Below are positions 1 through 6,729 of a DNA stretch of 12,459 nucleotides, piece after piece. Every line of letters starts with the position of its first letter. Position 1 is the first letter of the stretch. The DNA comes from JACOND01 sp051011135. Its GTDB lineage: Bacteria > Bdellovibrionota > Bdellovibrionia > Bdellovibrionales > UBA1609. The notes under the pieces are model-generated. The model made no database searches, was not told the DNA's origin, and was given only the letters and a program-made list of their open reading frames with translations. The DNA is taken from the NCBI GenBank assembly GCA_051011135.1, contig JBPCUO010000084.1:1-12459 (forward strand), in the 5' to 3' direction. Made by a program: the position numbers and the translations under genes.

Positions 1-710
1 AGATATTTTAAAGCAATCACTTCTAAAACTGTGGACATTCCAACAGCATCAAAAAGCCCTTCTGAACTCTTGTTAAGCCATGCGATTTCTAAAGGAGTTT
101 CCAGCTCTGGGCCAAGCACGCCCACATAAGTTCCAGCTTGGACTTTTAAACCCACAGCTAACATCTCTTGAGTGATGGATTTTCTTAAAGCGGCATCATA
201 AGCCGCATTCATATTGGGAAAAGGATCTTTGGAGTCTTCTTTTTTTAAGTCTTGTTTTTTTAATAAAGACAATCCTACTAAAGGACTTCGGCCTGTTCGG
301 TTGAGATGATCGGTTAAAGCCACCACAGATCCCACCTGGTGTTCCTTTTTTAAAGATCCTGCAAGATTGCTAATGACAAATTTTTTACAACCCGAAAGCA
401 AAGATTGAATCACGGGTTGAACAACTGTAGAAACATCATGACCTTCATAAGCATGGAGACGGCCGCATTGTAAAACAATAGAAGATCCAGTTTTATGCAA
501 GAAATAACGAAACCGACCTTGATGAGATAAAATACGAGGAGTCGCTAGTCCCGCTTTTTTAAAAGAAAGTGCATCCCGCTCTTCCCAATTTTTAAAAACT
601 TTTGACTCTATCACCTCATCCACTAAAGAACTGTAACCAGAACCTAAGACAAAATGACACACAGGAGGTTGAATTTTAATTTTTTTATAATGTCTTTGAA
701 AAGGAGACAT
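1..710 (-). CDS. Purine nucleoside phosphorylase, trimeric (PNP/MTAP) family; 3' end cut by the window
   Basis: Likely cleaves purine nucleosides with phosphate to free base and ribose-1-phosphate, in cytosolic purine salvage. I translated 236 complete codons from the ATG at 708-710; the C-terminus lies beyond base 1. Family motifs appear in order: phosphate-loop GSGYSS (residues 23-28), GRLHAYEGHD (83-92), NLAGSL (115-120, where most members have NAAGG), DHLNRTGRSPL (134-144), GPELETPLEI (200-209, carrying the conserved purine-binding Glu) and GMSTVLEVI (224-232). An in-frame TAG lies just upstream, so this ATG is the first possible one. No Shine-Dalgarno precedes it, and a promoter-like sequence ends only a few bases away (separate entry). 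It diverges from the fadE-like gene. The AGG to AGS change and a Lys-rich insert near residues 150-162 are mild departures from the family. Whether it acts on inosine/guanosine or on methylthioadenosine cannot be settled here. Confidence 0.88.
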   Translation of the reverse strand, partial: MSPFQRHYKKIKIQPPVCHFVLGSGYSSLVDEVIESKVFKNWEERDALSFKKAGLATPRILSHQGRFRYFLHKTGSSIVLQCGRLHAYEGHDVSTVVQPVIQSLLSGCKKFVISNLAGSLKKEHQVGSVVALTDHLNRTGRSPLVGLSLLKKQDLKKEDSKDPFPNMNAAYDAALRKSITQEMLAVGLKVQAGTYVGVLGPELETPLEIAWLNKSSEGLFDAVGMSTVLEVIALKY

Positions 711-716
711 ATTCTT

Positions 717-745
717 ATACTAAAGAAAGGGGGATCAATTGGCAA
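717..745 (-). promoter_or_regulatory. Predicted sigma-70-type promoter of the PNP gene, leaderless geometry
   Basis: Read on the minus strand, TTGCCA (745-740, 5 of 6 to TTGACA) is followed by a 17-base spacer and TAGTAT (722-717, 4 of 6 to TATAAT, also fitting the TANNNT form). Counting seven bases on from the hexamer puts +1 at 710, the A of the ATG. No Shine-Dalgarno is present between the hexamer and the start codon. The match and spacing are seen directly; promoter activity is inferred. Confidence 0.5.
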
Positions 746-758
746 TTAAAATAATAAC

Positions 759-787
759 TTGTTTTAAGCTTAAAATTCTTACATACT
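759..787 (+). promoter_or_regulatory. Possible promoter of the fadE-like gene
   Basis: TTGTTT (759-764), a 17-base spacer and CATACT (782-787) give a weak sigma-70-like pair, with +1 expected near 794. That would leave a 5-base leader before the ATG at 799 and no room for a Shine-Dalgarno; none is visible in the 20 bases upstream. Both hexamers match the consensus only partly, so this is tentative. Confidence 0.35.
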
Positions 788-798
788 ACATCTGAATT

Positions 799-3336
799 AT
801 GAAACAAAAACTTACTCTTTGGATCCAAAAAGGTATTTCTCTTATAAGACGACCTAAAATTCATTGGCCTTTTTTATTTCTTATTGTTTTTGTGCTGGCT
901 TATCCCGCCGTTCCTGCCTCTTTAAGACTTTGGGTTTTGGCTCTGCCAATTTTTATTTTCTTTTATTTTCAAGCCTCTTTGTTTTTTTGGTTTGCTTTTT
1001 TACTTCTCTATTCTTTTTTTTATGGAGAGTTTTATCACACATCCATGCATGTAGGGCCAGAACTGCTCAAACCGGTTTGGTTGTTTCTTGTGGTCTCAAG
1101 CTTGTACTTAGTTATTGTTTTACTGAGGCCTTATGTCATTGCCCTTCCACTTGTAAAAATTTTAAGAGCTTTGGGTTTTGTTCCAAAAATTTCTGATACA
1201 GAACGAGAAGCTTTAGATGCAGGAGTGGTTTGGATGGAAAAAGAATTTTTCAAAGGCCAGCCTAATTTTAAAACTCTTTTTTCTCAACCTTTTCCAAAAC
1301 TCACAAAAGAAGAAGAGGATTTTTTAAATCAAGATACGGAACAGCTTTGCGGAATGTCTACAGAGTGGGAGATTATTAAAAGTAAAAAATTTCCAAAAGA
1401 GATGGAAGATTATCTGGGAAGTAAAAAGTTTTTTGGAATGATTATTCCAAAATCTTATCAAGGTTTAGAGTTTTCTCCTTTAGCCAATTCTCGAGTGATT
1501 GAAAAGATCTCTTCCACCAATATTCCTCTTGCTATTTTTACTATGGTTCCTAACTCTTTAGGTCCTGCAGAACTTCTTTTAAATTACGGAACGGAAACGC
1601 AAAAAGAAAAGTATTTAAAAAATCTTGCTCTAGGGCAAGAAATCCCTTGCTTTGGTTTAACAGAACCTCAAGCAGGAAGTGATGCAAGCTCTATTCAGTC
1701 TCAAGGAATTTTATTTAAAGATCAAAAAAGTGGACAACTAAAAATAAAACTTAATTGGAATAAACGATGGATTACTTTATCTTCTAAAGCCACTTTGTTA
1801 GGAGTCGCTTTTCAATTAAAAGATCCTGATCATCTCTTATCTGAAAAAGAAGAAGTAGGAATCACCTGCGCACTTATTGCCGCTGATACTCCAGGAGTCA
1901 AAAGAGGATTGCACCACGATCCTATGGGAGTTCCTTTTTATAATGCTCCTATGGAAGGTCATGATGTCATTATTGATGCTGAAGCCTCGATTATAGGAGG
2001 ATTAAAAGAAGCGGGAAAAGGATGGAAAATGCTCATGGAGTGCCTCGTTGTAGGCCGAGGGATTTCTCTACCTTCTTTAGCGATGGGTTCTAGTAAAAGG
2101 ATTGCATGGGTTTTGAGTCATCATGCTAAAATTCGAAAACAATTTGGCTTATCTATTGGAAAATTTGAAGGAGTGGAAGAGTCTTTAGCTCGCGTGGCTG
2201 GTTTGACTTATTTAATTTCTGCCAGTCAAAACTATACTCTTAGTGCTCTTAATCAAGGAATACATCCTCCCATTGTGACAGCCATTGCAAAATACAACAC
2301 GACAGAACTGGCAAGACAAGTTTCTTTAGAGGGAATGGATGTGATGGGTGGAGCAGGCTTGAGCCTTGGACCAAGAAACATGACTGCCAGTGTGTACACT
2401 TCTCTTCCTATTGCTATCACTGTAGAAGGAGCTAATATTTTAACTCGAACTTTAATCATTTATGGACAAGGATCTTTAAGAGCTCATCCTTATGCTTATC
2501 AAGAAATCAAAGCTTTAGAAGCTGATGATTTTCAAGCTTTTGGCAGGGTCTTATGGAAGCATACTTATCAAATTTTGTGTAACACAGCTCGTATGATGAT
2601 TTTATCACTGACAAGAGGATACTCTCATATTTCTTTAAATTATCTAGGCCGAGGGCATCGATATCTTCAAAAACTAGCATGGAGTTCAGCTCTTTTTAGT
2701 TGGTTAACTAATCTCGCTCTTTTTGCTTTTGGAGCTCAGTTAAAAGTTAAAGGAAAAATCACGGGACGATTTGCAGATATGCTCTCTTATCAATACATGG
2801 CGACAGCTCTTCTTTGGAATTGGCAAAAAAAAGGACGCTCTCCTTCAGAGTGGATTGTGGTTCGTTGGGGCTTGGATTACTGCTTTTATCAAATTCAAAC
2901 TTCTGTTGAAAACATTTTATCTAATATTAAAATCCCTGTTATCAGACATCTGCTTTTCTTTTTATTGAGACTAAACTCTATTGGATCTCCACCTAGTGAT
3001 AAAATTTCAAAAAAATTAGTGGAGGCTTTTTTAGATGATGAAAACTTTCGCGATGATTTAACAGGTAATATTTACATTCATAAAAACGAAGATCATCAAA
3101 TGCAAAAATTAAAAAAAGCTTATCACCTGGTTAAAAAATCAGAAAACACAGTTAAAAAAATCAAAGTGGCTATTAAAAAGAAACAGCTTCCAAAAAAGCG
3201 AGTGAAGTTTTTAATGCTCCAAGCTTTAGAAACTAGAATCATTTCTAAAGAAGAGTTTGAAAGCTTACAACTGGCTGAAAAAGCTCGTTGGGACGCTATT
3301 CAAGTAGACGCCTTTACGGATGAGGATTATTTTTAA
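799..3336 (+). CDS. fadE: FadE-type acyl-CoA dehydrogenase with N-terminal membrane segments
   Basis: Catalyses the first, FAD-dependent step of fatty-acid beta-oxidation (acyl-CoA to trans-2-enoyl-CoA). The 845-residue length fits the long FadE subfamily (E. coli FadE is about 814), not the usual 380-residue acyl-CoA dehydrogenases. Residues about 21-110 hold three hydrophobic stretches (21-40, 43-75, 92-110), pointing to membrane attachment. The dehydrogenase core follows at about 170-560, with the flavin-contact motif LTEPQAGSDA at 287-296, MGGAGLSLGPRN at 516-527 and the FadE signature TVEGANILTRT at 541-551, then GQGSLRAHPY. Residues about 565-845 match the extra C-terminal domain typical of FadE and end in a Lys-rich, probably helical tail. 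The gene stands alone, divergent from PNP and convergent with a lipoprotein gene. Its start has no Shine-Dalgarno, but the ATG directly precedes the membrane region. Chain-length preference cannot be read from the sequence. Confidence 0.93.
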   Translation: MKQKLTLWIQKGISLIRRPKIHWPFLFLIVFVLAYPAVPASLRLWVLALPIFIFFYFQASLFFWFAFLLLYSFFYGEFYHTSMHVGPELLKPVWLFLVVSSLYLVIVLLRPYVIALPLVKILRALGFVPKISDTEREALDAGVVWMEKEFFKGQPNFKTLFSQPFPKLTKEEEDFLNQDTEQLCGMSTEWEIIKSKKFPKEMEDYLGSKKFFGMIIPKSYQGLEFSPLANSRVIEKISSTNIPLAIFTMVPNSLGPAELLLNYGTETQKEKYLKNLALGQEIPCFGLTEPQAGSDASSIQSQGILFKDQKSGQLKIKLNWNKRWITLSSKATLLGVAFQLKDPDHLLSEKEEVGITCALIAADTPGVKRGLHHDPMGVPFYNAPMEGHDVIIDAEASIIGGLKEAGKGWKMLMECLVVGRGISLPSLAMGSSKRIAWVLSHHAKIRKQFGLSIGKFEGVEESLARVAGLTYLISASQNYTLSALNQGIHPPIVTAIAKYNTTELARQVSLEGMDVMGGAGLSLGPRNMTASVYTSLPIAITVEGANILTRTLIIYGQGSLRAHPYAYQEIKALEADDFQAFGRVLWKHTYQILCNTARMMILSLTRGYSHISLNYLGRGHRYLQKLAWSSALFSWLTNLALFAFGAQLKVKGKITGRFADMLSYQYMATALLWNWQKKGRSPSEWIVVRWGLDYCFYQIQTSVENILSNIKIPVIRHLLFFLLRLNSIGSPPSDKISKKLVEAFLDDENFRDDLTGNIYIHKNEDHQMQKLKKAYHLVKKSENTVKKIKVAIKKKQLPKKRVKFLMLQALETRIISKEEFESLQLAEKARWDAIQVDAFTDEDYF

Positions 3337-3361
3337 TTTTATTTATAATATTGAGAATTAT
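3335..3361. repeat. Left copy of a 27-bp direct repeat flanking the terminator
   Basis: This copy begins in the last two bases of the fadE stop codon. It matches 25 of 27 bases of the segment at 3397-3423, exactly 62 bases away, which overlaps the stop codon of the facing lipoprotein gene. The differences are T/C at 3352/3414 and G/A at 3355/3417. The hairpin terminator lies between the copies. Confidence 0.8.
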
Positions 3362-3369
3362 GAAATAAA

Positions 3370-3395
3370 AAAAAGCCAGAAGAATCTGGCTTTTT
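3370..3395. terminator. Bidirectional intrinsic terminator between fadE and the lipoprotein gene
   Basis: AGCCAGA (3374-3380) and TCTGGCT (3385-3391) form a perfect 7-bp stem around the tetraloop AGAA. Flanking A and T runs extend the pairing to about 11 bp. There is a T run 3' of the hairpin on either strand, so it can end transcription from fadE (plus) and from the lipoprotein gene (minus). It sits centrally between the two convergent stop codons. Confidence 0.9.
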
Positions 3396-3396
3396 A

Positions 3397-3423
3397 AATT
3401 TTATTTATAATATCGAAAATTAT
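3397..3423. repeat. Right copy of the 27-bp direct repeat
   Basis: Second copy of the segment at 3335-3361, with 25 of 27 bases identical. Bases 3420-3423 belong to the minus-strand lipoprotein gene (stop codon and one base of the last Lys codon), so the repeat extends into the end of a coding sequence. Confidence 0.8.
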
Positions 3424-4340
3424 TTTTTTGTAATAACATCCACTACGGCTTGAGAAATTCCTTCTCTGTTACATTTTGGGAGCCACTCAAAGTTAAACTT
3501 TGGATTGTCAGAAACATGAGAAAAGTTAGAAACTGTTACTCTTCTAGAAGATAATAAAACCAGATTTAAGCTAGGGTGTTTTTTGTAAAATTTCTTCCAT
3601 TCTCTTTGCGTATAATAAGGAAAGTGTTCGTAATCAAAAACAATAACATAAAGCTCTCCTTGTGGTTTTTTTCTGCTGTCTGATAAAATCTGATCTAAAG
3701 ATTCCATAAAATCTTCTGCTGGAAGACCTTGTTTGAAACTAGGATCTCTTGTGGGATCGTATTGAGCATACTCTCTGACTGGATTATCAGATAAAGTATC
3801 TAGTAATAATCTTTCTGCCCGTTCAACATCAACTTGATCGCTTTTTAAAACTTGAATAACTTGACCTCGTCTGACTAGTTTTCTTCCATGGTTTTCTAAA
3901 GATTCTAATCTAGGATTTTTTGCAAAAAGAGAAACTCCTACTTGCCAGTCAAAATCATCTAAATGAGAAAGAAATCCTTTTTTACGAATATCATTTGAAA
4001 AATCTTGTAGACAACTTTTGGTTTCACCACCTGCATAAAATAAAATATCTATTTTTTCAGATGCCGTTTGTTTATTGTTAAAAATATCAACTTCAAAGAT
4101 AGCGGTTTCTACTTCCTTTTTTGGATGCAAATCTTTACCACCTACTTCAATTCTAACACTTTCACCTTTTTTATTTTTACGACGACCTATTTTTTCTTTT
4201 TCAGTATTAACTTCGTTAACTACTGTTTCTAAAGACTCTTGAAATTCTGAAGCTCCATCTAGAGATGTAAAACCAGTTTCATCTTCTACGCCACAGCCTA
4301 AAAATGCAAAAACAAGCATCAAACTTACTATTTTTTTCAT
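3420..4340 (-). CDS. Putative lipoprotein with a degenerate von Willebrand factor A-like domain
   Basis: The 306-residue product starts with a short lipoprotein signal peptide: Lys-Lys, a hydrophobic core, then FLGC with the lipidated Cys at position 16. Envelope attachment is therefore expected. Residues 17-70 are polar and charged, looking like a linker. From about 96 the pattern resembles VWA lipoproteins: strand KIDILF, then a helix, then DFDWQVGVSLF (129-139), and a later strand VIVFDYEHF (232-240) in the usual place of a second acidic site. The metal-site motif DxSxS is not recognisable; the stretch after DILF reads YAGGETKSC (102-110). Cys110 and Cys290 are the only mature-part cysteines besides Cys16 and could form a disulfide. 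The start is supported by a perfect AGGAGG (4350-4345) four bases upstream. It shares the strand with feoAB but is separated from feoB by 158 bp with terminator-like hairpins. I do not recognise a specific function; the VWA call is by pattern only. Confidence 0.75.
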   Translation of the reverse strand: MKKIVSLMLVFAFLGCGVEDETGFTSLDGASEFQESLETVVNEVNTEKEKIGRRKNKKGESVRIEVGGKDLHPKKEVETAIFEVDIFNNKQTASEKIDILFYAGGETKSCLQDFSNDIRKKGFLSHLDDFDWQVGVSLFAKNPRLESLENHGRKLVRRGQVIQVLKSDQVDVERAERLLLDTLSDNPVREYAQYDPTRDPSFKQGLPAEDFMESLDQILSDSRKKPQGELYVIVFDYEHFPYYTQREWKKFYKKHPSLNLVLLSSRRVTVSNFSHVSDNPKFNFEWLPKCNREGISQAVVDVITKK

Positions 4341-4373
4341 AAAACCTCCTAATGATGACTTAATGAATTTTCC

Positions 4374-4400
4374 CAGGATTAAACCTCTTGCTTAACCCTG
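4374..4400 (-). other. Imperfect inverted repeat in the lipoprotein gene leader
   Basis: On the minus strand CAGGGTTAA (4400-4392) pairs with TTAATCCTG (4382-4374), nine pairs with one G-U, around a 9-base loop. The hairpin ends about 23 bases before the Shine-Dalgarno of the lipoprotein gene. It also contains TTTAAT (4383-4378), a possible -10 hexamer. It could be an operator or, if transcription starts upstream, a leader RNA hairpin. The structure is visible; the role is unknown. Confidence 0.4.
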
Positions 4401-4403
4401 AAA

Positions 4404-4423
4404 AACTTATCGGATGATAAGTT
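4404..4423 (-). terminator. Possible terminator hairpin downstream of feoB
   Basis: A perfect 8-bp inverted repeat, AACTTATC / GATAAGTT, with a 4-base loop. On the minus strand the second arm runs into TTTTTC, a short T run. The stem is AT-rich with only two G-C pairs, so termination may be weak; it could also be an operator for the lipoprotein gene. Confidence 0.45.
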
Positions 4424-4440
4424 CTAGAAATTAAACAAAA

Positions 4441-4460
4441 AAATTCTAAAAAAAGAATTT
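4441..4460 (-). terminator. Possible AU-rich terminator after feoB
   Basis: AAATTCT and AGAATTT form a 7-bp stem around a 6-base homopolymer loop. On the minus strand this is followed by a T run and TTTTG, about 39 bases after the feoB stop codon. The position suits termination of feoAB, but the stem has a single G-C pair, so its strength is doubtful. Confidence 0.4.
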
Positions 4461-4498
4461 AAGAACAAGGTCTAGCTGGTTTGGGAAAAAAGGATTTT

Positions 4499-6370
4499 TT
4501 AGAGGATTTTATGGAGGATTTGGTAGCTTAAGGTGGCTAAAAAGTAAGCTAAAACATTAAGAGAAACGAGTTGAAAAATGGCAAACTTTAAACTGCGGCT
4601 TTCTTTATAAATAATTGCTGTTGTAGAGACACATTGAAGAGCAATCATAAAAAAGATAATTAAAGAAATGATACTAGCGATAGAAAATAAAGGCTCTCCA
4701 TGAGAGTTTACAGCCGTTTTCATATTTTCTATTAAAGAACTTGTCATGCTGACATCATTAACAGGAGAAACACTAAAAACAAGAGCCAAAGAAGATACAA
4801 AAACTTCACGAGCGGCAAAAGCGGCAATAAGACCTACTCCTACTCTCCAATCGACTCCCATTTGTTCAAACACAGGCTCTATGACTTTTCCAATATGACC
4901 GGCATAACTTTCTTGAATCTGTTCAACTTCTGAACCTTGGGGAACTTGAGGAAAGTTTGTCATCGCCCAAACAATTAAAGCAACCGTAAAAATAGCAGGC
5001 CCTGCGCTGACCACATAATGTTTTGTTCTCTTCCAAGAGTTATAAAAAGTCTGACTCCAAACAGGTTTTCGATACACAGGAAGATCCAGTAAAAAAGGTT
5101 TTTGTTTTTTGTCATCTTTAATCCATAAATTTAAAAGAGAAACTCCCAGAATTCCCACTAAAAAAGAAGCCACATAAATCAAACTTAAAAACAATCCTGG
5201 TTTCCAAGAGGATTGACCATAAAATAAAAAACTCAATAATAAAGCATAGACAGGCAATCTTGCCGAGCAAGACATTAAAGGAATAACAAAAAACACCATC
5301 CATCTTTCTTTTAAAGAAGAAAGATTACGAGCCGCCATCACTGCAGGAATAGCGCAAGCATAACCCGATAAAAAAGGAATAAAAGATCGACCTGTTAATC
5401 CTATTTTAGATAAAGGCCCATCTGCCAAAGCCACGGCTCGAGCCAAATACCCTGTATCTTCCAGAAGAGAAATCCCTAAAAATAATATAAAAATTTGAGG
5501 AACAAAAATTAACACCGATCCAAAACTTGCAAAAACACCATGAGATAAAAAACGAAGGGCTAAAGATTGAGGGTTAATATGGTAGGTTTTATCTATCAAA
5601 AAAGAAAAAAACCCATCCACATATCCCATAAAAGGCTCTGCCAGCCAAAAAAGAGAGGAGAAAAGAGAAAACATAATAAGTGCAAAAAACACCAAGCCTA
5701 ATTTAGGATGTAAAAAAAATTGGTCAAATTTATCAGAGATAAAAAGATTTTTTCTTTTGTTAATAACTTTTTTAGAAATCAAAGCGTAAATTTCTTTTGA
5801 TTTCTTAAGAGTTGTATTGAGTTCTTTAAGAGTCCAATCTTTTATTTTTTTAATGTTTGAAGTTTTGGATTGAGAAATCATCTTTATCTTTTTTACCAGA
5901 TCAAAAACCCCTCCTCCCATTAAGCCATTGATGGGAACAACAGGAACTCCCAAAGATTTTTCTAATTGAGGCAAATCTAAATCCTGATCAGAAATCAAAT
6001 CCCACATTGTTAAAGCAATGATGATTTTAAAACCTGCTTCTTTCAGTTGAAAAAATAAAGGAAGTTGTATTTCCAATTTGCTTCCATCAAAAACCAAAAC
6101 AAGAGCTTCAATCTGTTTATTTTCAAAAAGAAAATCTCGAGTGACTTTTTCATCTAAAGATTTGGGAAATAAACTATAAGTCCCCGGAGTATCTATTAAA
6201 GAAAGATCGTGTTTGTATTTCTTGTACAATTTTCCAGAAGAGATTAAAACGGTAGAGCCTGGATAATTAATGACTCGATGTTTGAATCCTGTTAGCCAAT
6301 TAAACAAAGTGGTCTTACCACTATTAGGTGGCCCAACAAGAACGATAGATTTGCTAAATGGCACCGGCAT
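4499..6370 (-). CDS. feoB: Ferrous iron transport protein B (GTPase-coupled Fe2+ permease)
   Basis: Inner-membrane Fe2+ importer with an N-terminal cytosolic GTPase domain. Visible motifs are the P-loop GPPNSGKTT (13-21, with Asn16 at the position that binds K+ in related GTPases), switch-I NYPGSTV (35-41) and DTPG (60-63). The G4 motif is TMWD (121-124) instead of NxxD, and the G5 region PINGLMGGG (146-154) is divergent. Hydrophobic helices run from about 225 to the end. The first Gate region holds LEDTGYLARA (303-312), SFIPFLSGYACAIPAVMAAR (329-348) and SCSAR (367-371); the second holds AFAAREVFVSSLAL (517-530). At 623 residues it is shorter than E. coli FeoB (773), mostly from a short linker after the G domain. 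It follows feoA by 5 bp and is probably translated with it; a GAGG inside the end of feoA is rather far from the ATG. No feoC is seen. FeoB identity is firm, and the GTPase variation may affect nucleotide binding. Confidence 0.96.
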   Translation of the reverse strand: MPVPFSKSIVLVGPPNSGKTTLFNWLTGFKHRVINYPGSTVLISSGKLYKKYKHDLSLIDTPGTYSLFPKSLDEKVTRDFLFENKQIEALVLVFDGSKLEIQLPLFFQLKEAGFKIIIALTMWDLISDQDLDLPQLEKSLGVPVVPINGLMGGGVFDLVKKIKMISQSKTSNIKKIKDWTLKELNTTLKKSKEIYALISKKVINKRKNLFISDKFDQFFLHPKLGLVFFALIMFSLFSSLFWLAEPFMGYVDGFFSFLIDKTYHINPQSLALRFLSHGVFASFGSVLIFVPQIFILFLGISLLEDTGYLARAVALADGPLSKIGLTGRSFIPFLSGYACAIPAVMAARNLSSLKERWMVFFVIPLMSCSARLPVYALLLSFLFYGQSSWKPGLFLSLIYVASFLVGILGVSLLNLWIKDDKKQKPFLLDLPVYRKPVWSQTFYNSWKRTKHYVVSAGPAIFTVALIVWAMTNFPQVPQGSEVEQIQESYAGHIGKVIEPVFEQMGVDWRVGVGLIAAFAAREVFVSSLALVFSVSPVNDVSMTSSLIENMKTAVNSHGEPLFSIASIISLIIFFMIALQCVSTTAIIYKESRSLKFAIFQLVSLNVLAYFLATLSYQILHKIL

Positions 6371-6375
6371 GCGAC

Positions 6376-6603
6376 TTAGATTTCCTCAACAAGAATAGAT
6401 TCCATATCTTTTTTTCTCACAATGTATTTCCCATTTTGAGAAAGGATAATCATAGGACCTCCAAAAGGAAGACGGCCCAGAACTTCTATAACAGAATCCT
6501 GGCATAAACCCATTTCTATACAACAAGAATTCGCGAAATCATCCCCCTTTAATGAAACAATTCGAGCCTTTTTTTTATATTCAAGCTGGGACAGAGGGCG
6601 CAT
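6376..6603 (-). CDS. feoA: Ferrous iron transport accessory protein A (SH3-like)
   Basis: A 75-residue cytosolic protein of the FeoA family, which partners with FeoB in Fe2+ uptake. The sequence shows the short beta-rich SH3-like pattern: an early ARIVSL strand, a Gly-containing turn near MGL, a central IEVLGRLPFGGPMIIL stretch and a closing YIVRKKDMESILV. Length is typical. I start at the ATG (6603-6601); the TTG directly before it would add one residue but has no support. No Shine-Dalgarno is present. A good promoter ends just upstream and would give a leaderless or nearly leaderless message (separate entry). feoA leads the feoAB operon and diverges from the cystathionine beta-synthase gene. 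A Fur operator would be expected for such an operon, but I could not see a convincing one. Confidence 0.88.
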   Translation of the reverse strand: MRPLSQLEYKKKARIVSLKGDDFANSCCIEMGLCQDSVIEVLGRLPFGGPMIILSQNGKYIVRKKDMESILVEEI

Positions 6604-6610
6604 CAAAAAG

Positions 6611-6639
6611 ATTAAGGACTAAATCAAAAAAACAGTCAA
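6611..6639 (-). promoter_or_regulatory. Predicted promoter of feoAB, leaderless geometry
   Basis: Minus strand: TTGACT (6639-6634, 5 of 6 to consensus), 17-base spacer, CTTAAT (6616-6611, 4 of 6). Expected +1 is about 6604, one base before the feoA ATG at 6603. There is no ribosome-binding site in between. This is the best-scoring promoter-like pair I found in the window. Confidence 0.55.
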
Positions 6640-6717
6640 GAAATAGACTTGTTTTCTGGGAAATAAATCTCAAAATATTAAAAAAACATTGTAAGAAAAA
6701 CTCTTTTTGAGTAAACC

Positions 6718-6723
6718 TATTAA
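6718..6723 (+). promoter_or_regulatory. Possible -10 element of the cbs-mscS-rph unit
   Basis: TATTAA (4 of 6 to TATAAT) ends seven bases before the ATG at 6730, so +1 would fall on the A of the start codon. No clear -35 hexamer lies at normal spacing (TTGTAA at 6689-6694 is too far), and no Shine-Dalgarno precedes the ATG. Tentative. Confidence 0.3.
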
Positions 6724-6729
6724 GACCCT

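Noticed and set aside
739..744. TTGGCA as the -35 element of fadE
   Set aside because: No acceptable -10 hexamer lies 16-18 bases downstream, and the same bases serve better as the minus-strand -35 of the PNP gene.
864..1196. Cys/Phe-rich open frame inside the fadE membrane region
   Set aside because: It is a frame-shifted reading of T-rich codons encoding the FadE membrane helices, with no start signal of its own.
6604..6606. TTG codon directly before the feoA ATG as an alternative start
   Set aside because: It adds one residue only, has no ribosome-binding site, and would overlap the expected transcription start; the ATG is the simpler choice.
6604..6729. Fur box or riboswitch in the feoA-cbs divergent region
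   Set aside because: I found no GATAATGATAATCATTATC-like sequence and no complex conserved RNA fold. ACTC-TTTTT-GAGT at 6700-6712 is only a 4-bp repeat.
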